From Rhodocyclaceae bacterium (GTDB lineage Bacteria; Pseudomonadota; Gammaproteobacteria; Burkholderiales; Rhodocyclaceae), in the NCBI GenBank assembly GCA_018262775.1, contig JADFDU010000004.1, forward strand, positions 1 to 64,000: a stretch of DNA of 64,000 bases. The letters run 5' to 3'. Within the stretch, counting starts at the first letter, position 1. Every line of letters begins with the position of its first letter. Below are positions 10,088 through 20,726 of this stretch, piece by piece. Both the position numbers and the translations under genes were made by a program. The notes below the pieces were generated by a model. It saw only the letters and a program-made list of their open reading frames with translations, did not search any database and was not told the DNA's origin.

Positions 10088-11259
10088 ACTGACTGCCCCC
10101 GCATGAGTTGCCGATTTTCCCAATCCACGCGCAGCAGGATCGCCAGCGCCACGCAGTTGGCGAGGATGCCCGAGCCGCCGAAACTCATCAGCGGCAGTGT
10201 CAGGCCCTTGGTCGGCAACAGGCCCATGTTCACGCCCATGTTGATGAAGGCCTGCACCCCGATCCAGATGCCGATGCCCTGCGCCACCAGTCCGGCATAG
10301 ATGCGCTCCAGCAGCAGCGCCTGGCGGCCAATGGCGAAGGCGCGCTGGACGATCAGGCCGAAAAGCACGATGACGGCGAGCACGCCGATGAGGCCGAGCT
10401 CCTCGGCGATCACCGCCAAGAGGAAGTCGGTGTGTGCTTCCGGCAGGTAGAAGAGCTTCTCGACGCTGCCGCCGAGGCCGACGCCGAACCACTCGCCGCG
10501 GCCGAAGGCGATCAGCGCATGCGACAGCTGGTAGCCCTTGCCGTAGGCGTCCGACCACGGGTCCATGAAGCCAAAGATTCTTTCGCGGCGATACGGCGAC
10601 ATCCAGATCATGACGACAAAGGCCACGGCGAGAAAAAGGAACAGCACGGTAAACAGCCGCGCGTTGATGCCGCCGAGGAAGAGGATGCCCATGGCGATGC
10701 AGATGACGACGACGAAGGCGCCGAAATCCGGCTCGCGCAGGAGCAGGCCGCAAATCAGCGCCATGACCAACGCCATCGGTACGAAGCCGCGACGGAAGCT
10801 GCCCATGTCGGCCAGCTTGCGCACCGTGTAGTCGGCGGCATAGAGCACGGCAAAGAGTTTCATCAGCTCCGAGGGTTGCAGGTTGACCAGGCCGAGCGGC
10901 AGCCAGCGGCGCGCACCGTTCACCTCGCGGCCGACGTGCGGGATCAGCACCAGCACCAGCAGTGCCACGCCGAACAGGAATAGCCACGGCGCGCCTTTCT
11001 GCCAGACGCGCAGCGGCACCTGGAACACCACCACTGCGGCAATCAGGCCGATGGCGAGGAAGACACCATGGCGGATGAGGAAGTAGGCTGGCTGGTGACC
11101 GGTGAAGCGGCTGCCCTCGGCGGTGGCGATGGAGGCCGAGTACACCATCACCAAGCCGAACAGCAGCAGCGCCAGCGCCGGCCACAGCAGCATGGCATCC
11201 AGCTCCTGCGGCTGGGCCGGGTTGCCGGCGCGGAGGTGAAGAGCAGCGCCGACGCTCAT
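10084..11259 (-). CDS. ftsW: Lipid II polymerase / cell division protein FtsW
   Basis: SEDS-family polytopic glycosyltransferase of the divisome, partner of FtsI. The 391 residues contain about ten membrane helices. Family landmarks include [14 protein letters not shown] and the C-terminal [19 protein letters not shown] region. The start is the ATG at 11259, overlapping the murD stop by four bases; an alternative start at 11457 would add an arginine-rich, unrelated leader and is rejected. The order murD-ftsW-murG is canonical. Confidence 0.96.
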   Translation of the reverse strand: MSVGAALHLRAGNPAQPQELDAMLLWPALALLLFGLVMVYSASIATAEGSRFTGHQPAYFLIRHGVFLAIGLIAAVVVFQVPLRVWQKGAPWLFLFGVALLVLVLIPHVGREVNGARRWLPLGLVNLQPSELMKLFAVLYAADYTVRKLADMGSFRRGFVPMALVMALICGLLLREPDFGAFVVVICIAMGILFLGGINARLFTVLFLFLAVAFVVMIWMSPYRRERIFGFMDPWSDAYGKGYQLSHALIAFGRGEWFGVGLGGSVEKLFYLPEAHTDFLLAVIAEELGLIGVLAVIVLFGLIVQRAFAIGRQALLLERIYAGLVAQGIGIWIGVQAFINMGVNMGLLPTKGLTLPLMSFGGSGILANCVALAILLRVDWENRQLMRGQSV

Positions 11260-12644
11260 GACGCTTCCTTCAGGCGGGTCTGCGCCAGTTCGCGCGCCGC
11301 CTGCGTGAACACTTCGGCACGATGGACGTAGTCGCGGAACATGTCGAAGCTGGCGCAGGCCGGCGAGAGCAGCACGGCGTCGCCGGCGCGCGCAGCCACG
11401 GCGGCCTTGCGCACCGCCTGCTCCATGTCCTGGGCATGTGAGATCGGCACACCGCAAGCGGCGACGGCGGCCTCGATGTTCATCGCGTCGCGGCCGATCA
11501 GCACCAGCGCGCGGCCATGTTCGGCCAGGGCGGGGCCGAGCGGCAAAAAATCCTGACCCTTGCCATCACCGCCAGCGATCAGCACCACCTTGCAGCCGAG
11601 TCCTTCCAGTGCCGCGACCGTGGCGCCGACGTTGGTACCCTTCGAGTCGTCGTACCAGGCGACGCCCTCGATCTCGGCGATGCGCTCGACACGGTGCGGC
11701 AGGCCCTTGAATGCGCGCAGCGCCGGCAGCAGTGGTGCCAGCGGCAGGCCGATGGCACGGCACAGGGCGAGGGCGGCGAGTGCATTGGCGGCGTTGTGCA
11801 AGCCGGCGACCGCCAGTTCCTCGGCGCGCAACAGCCGCTCGCCCGCGTGCATCAGCCCGCCCTCGGCGAGGCCGAAATCTTCGGCGGCGGCAGGCGCATC
11901 CAGGCCGAAAGTCAGTCTGCGGCGGTCGGCGAGCGCCATTCCCATGACGCGGACGTCCTGGCGGTTGAGCACTTGCGCGCCGCCGCCGGCGAAGATGCGC
12001 GCCTTGGCCGCGGCATAGTCGTCCATGCCGGCGTAGCGGTCGAGGTGGTCGTCGGAGACATTGAGCACCGCCGCTGCATCAACCTCCAGGCTCACCGTCG
12101 TCTCCAGTTGGAAACTCGACAGTTCCAGCACCCACACTTCCGGCAGCTTGCCGGAATCCAGGCAGGCCATCAGAGCGGTCAAGGCGGCCGGGCCGATGTT
12201 GCCGGCGACCGCCGTCACCTTGCCGGCAGCGCGGCACAGCGCCGCCGTCATCGCTGTCGTCGTCGTCTTGCCGTTGGTGCCGGTGATGGCGATCACCCGG
12301 CAGCGGTCGCGCAGGCCGAGTTCGCGCAGGGCGCCGGCGAACAGCTCGATCTCGCCGACGACCGGGATGCCGCGCCGCGCAGCCGCCACCACCACCGGCT
12401 CGTTGAGCGACAGCCCCGGCGAGAGGCCGAGCAGTTGGATGCCGTCGAGCAATGCGTCGTTGAAGGAACCAGTCAGCAGCAGCGTACCCGGGGCGCTGCG
12501 CTTCAGCTCGGCGGCATGCGGCGGCACAGTGCGCGAATCGGCCACGCGCACACGGGCGCCCTGGCGGTGCAGCCATTGCGCCATGGCCAGGCCCGACTCG
12601 CCGAGCCCGAGCACCAGGACAGTTTTGTCACGCAGGCTGTTCAT
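11256..12644 (-). CDS. murD: UDP-N-acetylmuramoylalanine--D-glutamate ligase
   Basis: Adds D-Glu to UDP-MurNAc-L-Ala. About 462 residues, with [17 protein letters not shown] at the N-terminus, the ATP loop [13 protein letters not shown] and the conserved WYDDSKGTN in the second half. Start choice is uncertain: ATG at 12644 is preferred, but a TTG three codons upstream (12653) lies closer to a GAGGG. The second copy of the CGCAAAG palindrome sits immediately upstream and separates murD from mraY. Confidence 0.96.
   Translation of the reverse strand: MNSLRDKTVLVLGLGESGLAMAQWLHRQGARVRVADSRTVPPHAAELKRSAPGTLLLTGSFNDALLDGIQLLGLSPGLSLNEPVVVAAARRGIPVVGEIELFAGALRELGLRDRCRVIAITGTNGKTTTTAMTAALCRAAGKVTAVAGNIGPAALTALMACLDSGKLPEVWVLELSSFQLETTVSLEVDAAAVLNVSDDHLDRYAGMDDYAAAKARIFAGGGAQVLNRQDVRVMGMALADRRRLTFGLDAPAAAEDFGLAEGGLMHAGERLLRAEELAVAGLHNAANALAALALCRAIGLPLAPLLPALRAFKGLPHRVERIAEIEGVAWYDDSKGTNVGATVAALEGLGCKVVLIAGGDGKGQDFLPLGPALAEHGRALVLIGRDAMNIEAAVAACGVPISHAQDMEQAVRKAAVAARAGDAVLLSPACASFDMFRDYVHRAEVFTQAARELAQTRLKEAS
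11908..11931 (+). repeat. Bipartite motif copy, imperfect (inside murD)
   Basis: AAAGTCAG, ten bases, then TCGGCG (one mismatch in the second block), antisense inside murD at the codons for RRRLTF. Confidence 0.5.
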
Positions 12645-12658
12645 ACAAGCCAACCGCC

Positions 12659-12786
12659 CTCAACACAGAGGACGCAAAGGCGCAAAGAGCGCAAAGAAAC
12701 CAAAGAAAACGGAACACCTTGCATACCAAATCTTCCTTTGCGTCCTTTGCGCCTTTGCGTTCTTTGCGTTGCAAGAGGTGTCATAG
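12659..12786. repeat. Palindromic CGCAAAG-type dispersed repeat, copy 2
   Basis: The left half carries GACGCAAAG-like units (12671-12698) and the right half their complements (12736-12770), so it can form a long imperfect hairpin. The central tandem units match copy 1 at 7506-7627, but the outer arms differ. It fills most of the mraY-murD gap. Confidence 0.8.
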
Positions 12787-12789
12787 GTG

Positions 12790-13878
<1,089 letters not shown>

Positions 13879-14082
13879 GATTGACCTTCCCTCTACTTCC
13901 GCTTCCCCGCCCCACGCAAGGCAGCGGCACCTGATCGATAGTGAAACCGGAGGGCACGGCAGGCGGGGTCAATGGAGTCTTCAAGCAGCCCCTCTGGGTC
14001 GCAGCATCAATGCTGGCTCGTCCGTCCCTTGCCCTTACTCTTACTTTTACCATTCCCGTTGCCATGCCCTCCGCATTCGCCA

Positions 14083-15480
14083 TCAATGTCCTCCGTTTCC
14101 CATCTTGCCGTCTGCCGCGACGGCATCCGCCACGCGCTCCATGCGCATGAAGCGTGAGCCCTTCACCAGCACCGCCGTGTCGCCGTCGAGCTGCGGCAGC
14201 AGTGCCTTGAGCAGCGCCTCGACGCTGTTGAAATGCTGTCCGCCAGCACCGAAGTTGCGCGCCGCCAGTTCGCTGTGCTCGCCCAGGGCGAAGAGCTGGT
14301 CCAGCCCCTGGCTCTTGGCATAGCCGCCGATCTCGTCGTGGAACTGCCCGGTCTGGCCGCCGATCTCGCCCATGTCGCCCAGCACGAGGATCTTTTTCCC
14401 TGGCGTGGCCGCCAGCACATCGATGGCGGCGCGCGCCGAGTCCGGATTGGCGTTGTAGGTGTCGTCGATGAGCACTGCACCCGCCGCCGCCGCACGCACC
14501 TGCAGGCGACCCTTGACGCCACCGAAGGAAGTCAGTCCCTGCGACACGGCGTCCAGCGTGGCGCCCGCCGCCAGCGCCGCCGTCGCCGCCGCCAGCGCAT
14601 TGCACGCGTTGTGCGCACCGGGCAGGCGCAGCGCCACTTCGATCTCGCCCTGCGGCGCCGAGATGGCAAGCATGCTGCCGAGTGCCTTCAGCTCGACCCG
14701 TCCGCGCACGTCAGCGGCCTCATCGAGACCGAAGCTCGTCAAACCGCGGTCGGCATTGCGTTCGCGCCAGAGGCCGCTGAAGGGATCGTCGGCGTTAATC
14801 ACCGCCATGCCGCCTTCGCGCAGGCCGTCGAAGATCTCGCCCTTGGCACGCGCCACCTCGGCGACACCCCCCAGGCCCTCCAGATGTGCGCGCTGGGCAT
14901 TGTTCACCAGCGCCACCGTTGGTTGCGCCAGGCGCGTCAGGTAGGCGATCTCGCCCGGGTGGTTCATGCCCATCTCGATCACTGCAGCGCGGTGGCTGGC
15001 GTGCAGGCGCAGCAGCATCAGCGGCAGGCCGATCTCATTGTTCAGGTTGCCCGTCGTCGCCAGCACGGCCAACGCCGGGTCGTAGCCGTCGGCTGCCGCC
15101 TGGGCACGCAGGATGGCGGCGATCATCTCCTTCACCGTCGTCTTGCCGTTGCTGCCGGTGACGCCGATGAGCGGAATGTCGAAGCGGTTGCGCCACCACG
15201 CGGCGAGATAACCGAGCGCCAGGCGCGTGTCGGCGACGACAAGCAAGGGCAGTCCGGGCATGCGCCCATCGGCCCAGGCCTGCTCCACCATGGCCGCGGC
15301 CGCGCCGCGCGCTGCCGCGGTCTCGACATAGTCATGGCCGTCGAAACGCTCCCCCCTCAGAGCAATGAACAGTTCGCCGCTGGCAATGGTGCGCGTATCG
15401 GTGGACACGCCCTCGATGCGCGGGTTGCCATGCAGCGCCGTGCCGTCCGTCGCCAACGCCGCTTCCATCAGGCTCATCAT
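14083..15480 (-). CDS. murF: UDP-MurNAc-tripeptide--D-Ala-D-Ala ligase
   Basis: Completes the UDP-MurNAc pentapeptide by adding the D-Ala-D-Ala made by Ddl. About 465 residues with GVSTDTRTIASGELFIALRG near the N-terminus, the ATP loop GVTGSNGKTTVKEM and DDTYNANPDS in the C-terminal half. The start is the ATG at 15480, overlapping the murE stop; a second in-frame ATG follows immediately. The open frame further upstream is only an overlap with murE. Confidence 0.96.
   Translation of the reverse strand: MMSLMEAALATDGTALHGNPRIEGVSTDTRTIASGELFIALRGERFDGHDYVETAAARGAAAAMVEQAWADGRMPGLPLLVVADTRLALGYLAAWWRNRFDIPLIGVTGSNGKTTVKEMIAAILRAQAAADGYDPALAVLATTGNLNNEIGLPLMLLRLHASHRAAVIEMGMNHPGEIAYLTRLAQPTVALVNNAQRAHLEGLGGVAEVARAKGEIFDGLREGGMAVINADDPFSGLWRERNADRGLTSFGLDEAADVRGRVELKALGSMLAISAPQGEIEVALRLPGAHNACNALAAATAALAAGATLDAVSQGLTSFGGVKGRLQVRAAAAGAVLIDDTYNANPDSARAAIDVLAATPGKKILVLGDMGEIGGQTGQFHDEIGGYAKSQGLDQLFALGEHSELAARNFGAGGQHFNSVEALLKALLPQLDGDTAVLVKGSRFMRMERVADAVAADGKMGNGGH
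14528..14551 (+). repeat. Bipartite motif copy (inside murF)
   Basis: GAAGTCAG, ten bases, then ACGGCG. Antisense inside murF, encoding AVSQGLTS. One mismatch at the first base of the left block. Confidence 0.65.
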
Positions 15481-17069
15481 CCTGGTGGGCCTCCCCTCAA
15501 GGCGAGCGCAGCGGCAGCGCACTCGACATCGGAAAACGGCAGGTACCGGCCGGCGATTTCCTGATAGACCTCGTGGCCCTTGCCGGCGATGAGCACGACG
15601 TCGCGCGCATCGGCCTCGACAAGTGCGGCCTGGAGCGCCTGCGCGCGGTCGGCAATGGTGCGTACACTCGACACATTCGGCACCCCCGGCACCCCCGGCA
15701 CGCCAGCTGCGCCGCGGGCGATGTCGGCGAGGATGGCCTGCGGATCTTCGTCGCGCGGATTGTCGCTGGTGAGGATCACCGTATCGGCCAAGCGCGCGGC
15801 GACCTCACCCATCAGCGGACGCTTGCCCGGATCGCGGTTGCCGCCGCAGCCGAAGACGCACACTAGGCGCCCGCCGCGTGCCACGGCGATCTCGCGCAAG
15901 GCGAGGAGCGCCTGCTGCAGCGCATCCGGCGTATGCGCGTAGTCGATCACCGCTAGCGGCTGGCCGTCCCCGCCGACGGGCTGCATGCGGCCGGGCGGAA
16001 AAGTCAGTCGCTGCAGGACGGCGGCCGCCGCTTCGAGCGGTACATCCGAGGCCAGCAACGTGCCCAGCACCGCGAGCAGATTGGCGACGTTGAAGCGACC
16101 GACCAGCGACGCCTCGACGACAACCCGTCCCTGCGGCACCTTGCCGGAATGCCCTTCGGTGAGGGTTGCCGTGAAGCGCAGACCGCGCGGCGTCGCCGCG
16201 ATGTCTTCGGCCGACAGCAAGATATCGGCAGCGTGCGCGACCTCACCCTGCACGCCCTGCAAGGTGTAGCCGGTCACGCGCACGCCGCTGCCGGCCAGAT
16301 CGCGCGCAATCTGGCGTCCGAGCGCATCGTCGAGGTTGAGCACGGCCGTCTTCAGACCGGCTACGGCGAACAACTGCGCCTTCGCCGCACCGTAGGCCTG
16401 CATGCTACCGTGGTACTCGAGGTGGTCGCGCGTCAGGTTGGTGAACACCGCCACGCCGAAACGCAGGCCGTTGGCGCGCCCCTGGTGCAGGCCGATCGAG
16501 GAGACTTCCATCGCCGCCGCCTGTGCGCCCTGCCTGCGGTAACCGGCCAGCAGGCGGTGCAGCGTGATCGCGTCCGGCGTGGTGTTAAGACTGTCTTCCA
16601 GCTGGCCCACAACGTGGCCACCATCCCCGAGTTCAAGAAGGCCGCAGCCGAGCGTGCCGATCACGGCGCAGGGCTTGTCGAGCATGGCGAACGCCTGCGC
16701 GATCCACTGGCTCACCGAGGTCTTGCCGTTGGTGCCGGTGACGCCGACCGCGTTGAGGTGCTCCGAGGGGCGGCCATACGCCAGGTGGGCAATCCAGCCA
16801 GACAGTGCCTGCAGGTCGTCCACCGCCACGTTCGGCACGGCCATGACCGCATCCCCGGCGTGATCCTGCCGCTCCCACAGAACGGCGGCAGCGCCGCACG
16901 CCACGGCATCGGCGATGAAGCGGCGGCCGTCGTCGCGCTCGCCCGGGAAGGCGACAAAAACATCGCCGGGCGTCAGCGCACGCGAATCCGCGCACAGACT
17001 GGCCGCCATCACCCCTTGCCGCTGCAGTTCATCGAGCACGCGCTGCGCTTCCTCCAACTCACGCTTCAC
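15477..17069 (-). CDS. murE: UDP-MurNAc-L-Ala-D-Glu--2,6-diaminopimelate ligase
   Basis: Adds the third stem residue. The DNPRDEDP motif near the C-terminus marks the meso-diaminopimelate-specific form. The 530 residues include ADSRALTPGDVFVAFPG near the N-terminus and the ATP loop GVTGTNGKTSVSQW. The start is a GTG at 17069 overlapping the ftsI stop (GTGA); an internal ATG about 20 codons in is the alternative. Near the C-terminus the short run GVPGVPGVPNVSS is an expanded tripeptide repeat not expected in the family and may be slippage-derived. Confidence 0.95.
   Translation of the reverse strand: MKRELEEAQRVLDELQRQGVMAASLCADSRALTPGDVFVAFPGERDDGRRFIADAVACGAAAVLWERQDHAGDAVMAVPNVAVDDLQALSGWIAHLAYGRPSEHLNAVGVTGTNGKTSVSQWIAQAFAMLDKPCAVIGTLGCGLLELGDGGHVVGQLEDSLNTTPDAITLHRLLAGYRRQGAQAAAMEVSSIGLHQGRANGLRFGVAVFTNLTRDHLEYHGSMQAYGAAKAQLFAVAGLKTAVLNLDDALGRQIARDLAGSGVRVTGYTLQGVQGEVAHAADILLSAEDIAATPRGLRFTATLTEGHSGKVPQGRVVVEASLVGRFNVANLLAVLGTLLASDVPLEAAAAVLQRLTFPPGRMQPVGGDGQPLAVIDYAHTPDALQQALLALREIAVARGGRLVCVFGCGGNRDPGKRPLMGEVAARLADTVILTSDNPRDEDPQAILADIARGAAGVPGVPGVPNVSSVRTIADRAQALQAALVEADARDVVLIAGKGHEVYQEIAGRYLPFSDVECAAAALALRGGPPG
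15999..16023 (+). repeat. Bipartite motif copy (inside murE)
   Basis: AAAAGTCAG, ten bases, then ACGGCG, antisense inside murE, encoding AVLQRLTF. Both blocks are perfect. Confidence 0.7.
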
Positions 17070-18796
17070 AGTTTCTCCGGCACCAGCGGCGCAGGCTCCC
17101 GCGCCACCTGCACGGGGGCCAGGGGTATATCCGGTGCCACCCCCAGCGTGCGCAGGCTGCCGGCCATCACCCGCGCAAAGACCGGCGCCGCCACTTCGCC
17201 GCCGTAATACTTGCCGGCGGAAGGCTCGTCGATCATCACCGCCACCACCAGTCGCGGATCCGACGCCGGCGCAAAGCCGACGAAGGCCGCGACGTAGCGT
17301 TCGGCGTAGACGCCGCCTTCCAGCTTGTGCGCCGTGCCGGTCTTGCCGGCGACGCGATAGCCCGGGATTCGCGCCTGGGGCGCCGTGCCGCCCGGCTGAA
17401 CGGCCATCTCGAGCATGGCGCGGATCTCCCGCGCCGTCTGTGCGGAAAAAATGGATTTGCCCGCGAGCGGCGGAGATTCCAGCCGGGTCAGAGACAACGG
17501 GATCAAGTCGCCGTCGCGGGCAAATGCCAGATAAGCGTGGGCCAGCTGCATCAGCGTCACCGAAATGCCGTGGCCGTAGGCCATGGTCGCCTGCTCGATC
17601 GGCCGCCAGGTCTTGTAAGGGCGCAGGCGGCCGCCGACTTCGCCCGGGAAACCGAGACGCAGCGGCTGGCCGAAACCGAGCGCGTCGAACATCTGCCACA
17701 TCTCCTCGGGCGCGAAGACGCTGGCGATTTTCGCCATGCCGACGTTGCTCGACTTCTGCACCACCTGTGCCACCGTCAGCAGGCCGTGCATGTGGGCATC
17801 GTGGATGGTTGCGTTGCCGATGGTGAGGCGGCCGGGCGCCGTCTGGATCAGCGTATCGAAGCGGAAGCGGCCCTTCTCCAGCGCCAGGGCGGCGGTAAAG
17901 GGCTTCAGCGTCGAACCCGGCTCGAAGACATCGGTGAGCGCGCGATTACGCAGTTGCGCGCCGGTCAGCTTATGGCGGTTATTCGGGTTGTAGGCGGGCA
18001 GGTTGGCCAGGGCCAGCACTTCGCCAGTCTTGGCGTCGAGGACGACGACACCGCCGGCCTTGGCCTTGTGTTCGAGCAGCGCCTGCTTCAGGTTCGAGAA
18101 GGCGAGATACTGGATCTTCGCGTCGAGCGCCAGGGTGATGTCCCTGCCTTCCTGCGGCGACTTGATGCTCTCGACGTCTTCGACGATACGACCGAGGCGG
18201 TCCTTGATGACGCGGCGGCTGCCCGGCTTGCCGGTCAGTTGTCCATCGAAGGTCAACTCGAGGCCCTCCTGGCCCTTGTCCTCGACGCCGGTGAAACCGA
18301 GGACATGCGCGGTCACCTCGCCGGCAGGATAGTAGCGGCGGTACTCGCGCTGCTGGTGGATGCCGGGCAGGTTGAGGGCGGCGATCTTCTCGGCGGTATC
18401 AGGCGGGATTTGCCGCTTGATGAAGACGAATTCCTTTTCCTCGGCGAGCCTGCGGTTGATCTCACGTACGTCCATCTCGGTCAAGGCCGCCAATTCACGC
18501 ACCTGTGCCGGCGACAGCCGGGCGTCTTCCGGGATCGCCCACACCGATTTCACCGGCGTGGACACCGCCAGCACATCGCCGCTGCGATCGACGATGCGCC
18601 CGCGCGTGGCCGACAGCTCGATCACGCGCGAATAGCGCGATTCGCCTTTTTGCTGCAGGAAATCGTTGCGCACCACCTGCAGGTAGACCGAACGCACCGC
18701 CAGGGTGCCGAAGGCGAGCAGGATCAGCGCGGCAACGAAGCGCGCACGCCACGCCGGCAACAGTTGCGACAGCAGCGGGCTGTTGGTGAATTTCAT
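17066..18796 (-). CDS. ftsI: Peptidoglycan transpeptidase FtsI (PBP3)
   Basis: Class B penicillin-binding protein cross-linking septal peptidoglycan with FtsW. The 576 residues have one N-terminal membrane helix (about 18-38), a dimerisation domain and a transpeptidase domain. The active-site triad of motifs is visible: STLKP (SxxK), SSN (SxN) and KTGT. The start is the ATG at 18796, overlapping the ftsL stop, with a GGAAGG ribosome site that lies at the edge of a dispersed repeat. A longer frame to 19030 is an overlap artefact. Confidence 0.96.
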   Translation of the reverse strand: MKFTNSPLLSQLLPAWRARFVAALILLAFGTLAVRSVYLQVVRNDFLQQKGESRYSRVIELSATRGRIVDRSGDVLAVSTPVKSVWAIPEDARLSPAQVRELAALTEMDVREINRRLAEEKEFVFIKRQIPPDTAEKIAALNLPGIHQQREYRRYYPAGEVTAHVLGFTGVEDKGQEGLELTFDGQLTGKPGSRRVIKDRLGRIVEDVESIKSPQEGRDITLALDAKIQYLAFSNLKQALLEHKAKAGGVVVLDAKTGEVLALANLPAYNPNNRHKLTGAQLRNRALTDVFEPGSTLKPFTAALALEKGRFRFDTLIQTAPGRLTIGNATIHDAHMHGLLTVAQVVQKSSNVGMAKIASVFAPEEMWQMFDALGFGQPLRLGFPGEVGGRLRPYKTWRPIEQATMAYGHGISVTLMQLAHAYLAFARDGDLIPLSLTRLESPPLAGKSIFSAQTAREIRAMLEMAVQPGGTAPQARIPGYRVAGKTGTAHKLEGGVYAERYVAAFVGFAPASDPRLVVAVMIDEPSAGKYYGGEVAAPVFARVMAGSLRTLGVAPDIPLAPVQVAREPAPLVPEKL

Positions 18797-19167
18797 CGGC
18801 CTTCCCCCCCGCCCCCTTCCCGAGGAAGGGGGTGACGAAGGTTCGCGAGCTGCGCACGCTCCACCTGTTGGCGGGCCCCGCCTTGGGGCGGCCCGGCGGT
18901 GGGGCCTGGTACCTCCACCGCAATCACCTGCCCTGGCGCCGGTGGCTTCATGTGCAGGCGCTCGCGCGCAACTTTCTCGATGCGCGCATGCGCCGCCCAG
19001 GTGCTCTGTTCGAGTTGCAACTGGCCCCACTCCACCTCGAGCTGGCGCATGCGTCCCTGTTCGCGTTCCATTTCGGTGAAGGACTTCCTCGCCTTGTGCT
19101 GCGAGGCCACCGCCCCCAGCGCGCTGGCCAGGACAATCGCGAGGAGGGCGAGGTTCAGCCTGAGCAC
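18793..19167 (-). CDS. ftsL: Cell division protein FtsL with repeat-derived C-terminal tail
   Basis: Small bitopic divisome protein of 124 residues from a GTG at 19167. It has a short cytoplasmic start, one membrane helix (about 4-24) and a periplasmic coiled coil ending at MKPPAPGQVIAVEVP. Comparable FtsL proteins end at about this point. Here about 35 further residues (starting GPTAGPPQGGARQQ) are encoded by a dispersed repeat (18807-18900) that also occurs between mraZ and rsmH. The stop overlaps the ftsI start. The call rests on the helix/coiled-coil pattern plus position between rsmH and ftsI. Confidence 0.88.
   Translation of the reverse strand: MLRLNLALLAIVLASALGAVASQHKARKSFTEMEREQGRMRQLEVEWGQLQLEQSTWAAHARIEKVARERLHMKPPAPGQVIAVEVPGPTAGPPQGGARQQVERAQLANLRHPLPREGGGGEGR
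18807..18900. repeat. Dispersed repeat B, copy 1 (within ftsL 3' end)
   Basis: About 95 bp that aligns along its length with 20109-20214. Shared stretches include CCCCCTTCCC, GGTGACGA, GTTCGCG, CGCTCCA and GGGGCGGCCCG in the same order. Here it is inside the ftsL reading frame. Confidence 0.8.
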
Positions 19168-19171
19168 GGGA

Positions 19172-20098
19172 TCAGATCCTTTCCGCCACGCGCAGGACGG
19201 CGCTGCGGGATCGAGGATTGGCTGCAACCTCCGCCTCAGAGGGCATCATCGGTTTGCCGACCAATTTCAAGCGTGCGGGCGGCAGATCGGCGGCGCGTAC
19301 TGGCAGCCGTGCCGGCAATTGCGGCGGACGCGATTCGTCGCGCAGGAAGCGCTTGACGATGCGGTCCTCAAGGGAGTGGAAACTGATGACGGCGAGACGG
19401 CCGCCGGTATTGAGGGCATCCACCGCTTGCGGCAGCACTAGCGACAATTCCTCAAGCTCCTGATTGACGTGAATCCGTATAGCCTGAAAGCTGCGCGTCG
19501 CCGGATGCTGGCCTTGCTCGCGCGTGCGGACGGCCGATGCCACGATCTCGGCAAGTTGTCGTGTGGTTGCGATAGCCCCCCCTGCCCGAGCAGCAACAAT
19601 CGCCTTTGCAACCGCATTAGCAAACCGTTCTTCGCCATAATTTTTTATCACCTCCGCCAGTTGCTGCTGACTCGCCTGCGCCAGCCATTCCGCCGCCGTT
19701 TGGCCGCGGCTCGTATCCATGCGCATGTCGAGCGGCGCATCCAGCCGGAAACTGAAGCCACGCTGCGCCTCGTCCAGTTGCGGGGAAGACACGCCCAGAT
19801 CCAGCAGCACGCCATCCACCCGCTCGACTGCCTCCGCCTCCAGCGCCGCACGCAAGCCGCTGAAGGCGGCATGGATCAATTTCAGGCGCGGATCGGCGAT
19901 TTCCCTGCCCGCCTCGACCGCCGCCGGATCCCGGTCCAGTGCGATCAACCGCCCCTGCTCGTTCAACTGGCCGAGGATCAGCCGGCTATGCCCGCCCCGG
20001 CCGAAGGTCGCATCCACGTACACCCCGCCCGGCTTGATCGCCAGGGCGTCGACCGCCTCCTCCAGCAGAACCGTTCTGTGTTCCGTCACCCCGCTCAC
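19172..20098 (-). CDS. rsmH: 16S rRNA (cytosine-1402 N4) methyltransferase
   Basis: S-adenosylmethionine-dependent enzyme (formerly MraW) methylating C1402 in the ribosomal P site. About 308 residues: [13 protein letters not shown] at the N-terminus, the SAM loop [10 protein letters not shown] (about 28-37) and the C-terminal signature [14 protein letters not shown]. The start is a GTG at 20098 or a second GTG three codons later (20089); the frame upstream runs through a dispersed repeat and is not family sequence. The stop is four bases from ftsL. Confidence 0.95.
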   Translation of the reverse strand: MSGVTEHRTVLLEEAVDALAIKPGGVYVDATFGRGGHSRLILGQLNEQGRLIALDRDPAAVEAGREIADPRLKLIHAAFSGLRAALEAEAVERVDGVLLDLGVSSPQLDEAQRGFSFRLDAPLDMRMDTSRGQTAAEWLAQASQQQLAEVIKNYGEERFANAVAKAIVAARAGGAIATTRQLAEIVASAVRTREQGQHPATRSFQAIRIHVNQELEELSLVLPQAVDALNTGGRLAVISFHSLEDRIVKRFLRDESRPPQLPARLPVRAADLPPARLKLVGKPMMPSEAEVAANPRSRSAVLRVAERI

Positions 20099-20108
20099 CG
20101 GTCCGCCA

Positions 20109-20214
20109 TCCCCTCCATCCCCCTTCCCAAGGAAGGAGGTGACGATCGTTCGCGGGCTATGCCCGCTCCATCTGTTTGTCTGCGCCGCCCTCGGGGCGGC
20201 CCGACGGGCGGCGC
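20109..20214. repeat. Dispersed repeat B, copy 2 (mraZ-rsmH gap)
   Basis: About 105 bp filling the gap between the mraZ stop and the rsmH start. It aligns with 18807-18900 in the same orientation, with scattered substitutions. Its end abuts the mraZ stop codon. The element can fold into short GC-rich hairpins (for example around CGCCGCCC/GGGCGGCG). Confidence 0.8.
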
Positions 20215-20661
20215 TCACAACGTGAGCGTTTCCAGTCCCGGCGGCAGAAGCTTGTCGCCAAGGGCAAAAATGGCCTCCTGTTGCTGTTTCCATCCTGCAT
20301 CCGACCAGAGTTCGAAATGGTTGCCCTGGCCAACCAGCCATACCGCTTTTTCCAACCCGGCGTACTGGCGCAACTCCGGTGCAATCAGCACGCGTCCGGC
20401 CGCGTCCATTGATTCTTCGCGGGCAAAACCGACAAGAAGTCTTTTCAGAAGGGCGGATTGCTGTTCGAGACTGGGGGCCTGCAGAACCTTGTCGCGGATG
20501 GGCTCCCAGGCGGGCAGGGGATAGATCAGGAGGCAGCGATGCGGATGCGCAGTAAGCACTAACGTTCCATCGGCGATGGCGGCAAGGCCCTCGCGATGAC
20601 GCGACGGCACCGCCAGGCGTCCTTTTGCGTCGAGATTCAGCGCTGCCGCCCCCTGGAACAT
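20215..20661 (-). CDS. mraZ: Transcriptional regulator MraZ
   Basis: First gene of the dcw operon, a SpoVT/AbrB-fold DNA-binding protein that represses its own operon in E. coli. The 148 residues from the ATG at 20661 contain two tandem MraZ domains; the first has [14 protein letters not shown] (about 9-22) and the second [14 protein letters not shown]. The start is preceded by AGAGGGGGG. Candidate binding repeats lie 40-65 bases upstream. An in-frame ATG at 20706 would place the start inside the operator and is rejected. Confidence 0.95.
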   Translation of the reverse strand: MFQGAAALNLDAKGRLAVPSRHREGLAAIADGTLVLTAHPHRCLLIYPLPAWEPIRDKVLQAPSLEQQSALLKRLLVGFAREESMDAAGRVLIAPELRQYAGLEKAVWLVGQGNHFELWSDAGWKQQQEAIFALGDKLLPPGLETLTL

Positions 20662-20700
20662 CCGCCCCCCTCTTTGAAAGGAAAACAAGAAGTGCTTGTT

Positions 20701-20726
20701 TCCCACTTTTTTCCACTATTTCCCAC
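20701..20726 (-). promoter_or_regulatory. MraZ operator: three direct repeats
   Basis: On the minus strand, GTGGGA, GTGGAA and GTGGGA (complements at 20721-20726, 20711-20716 and 20701-20706) are spaced exactly 10 bp apart. This is the known arrangement of MraZ boxes (TGGGA-type repeats one helical turn apart). They lie between the -10 element and the mraZ start, a repression position. Confidence 0.85.
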
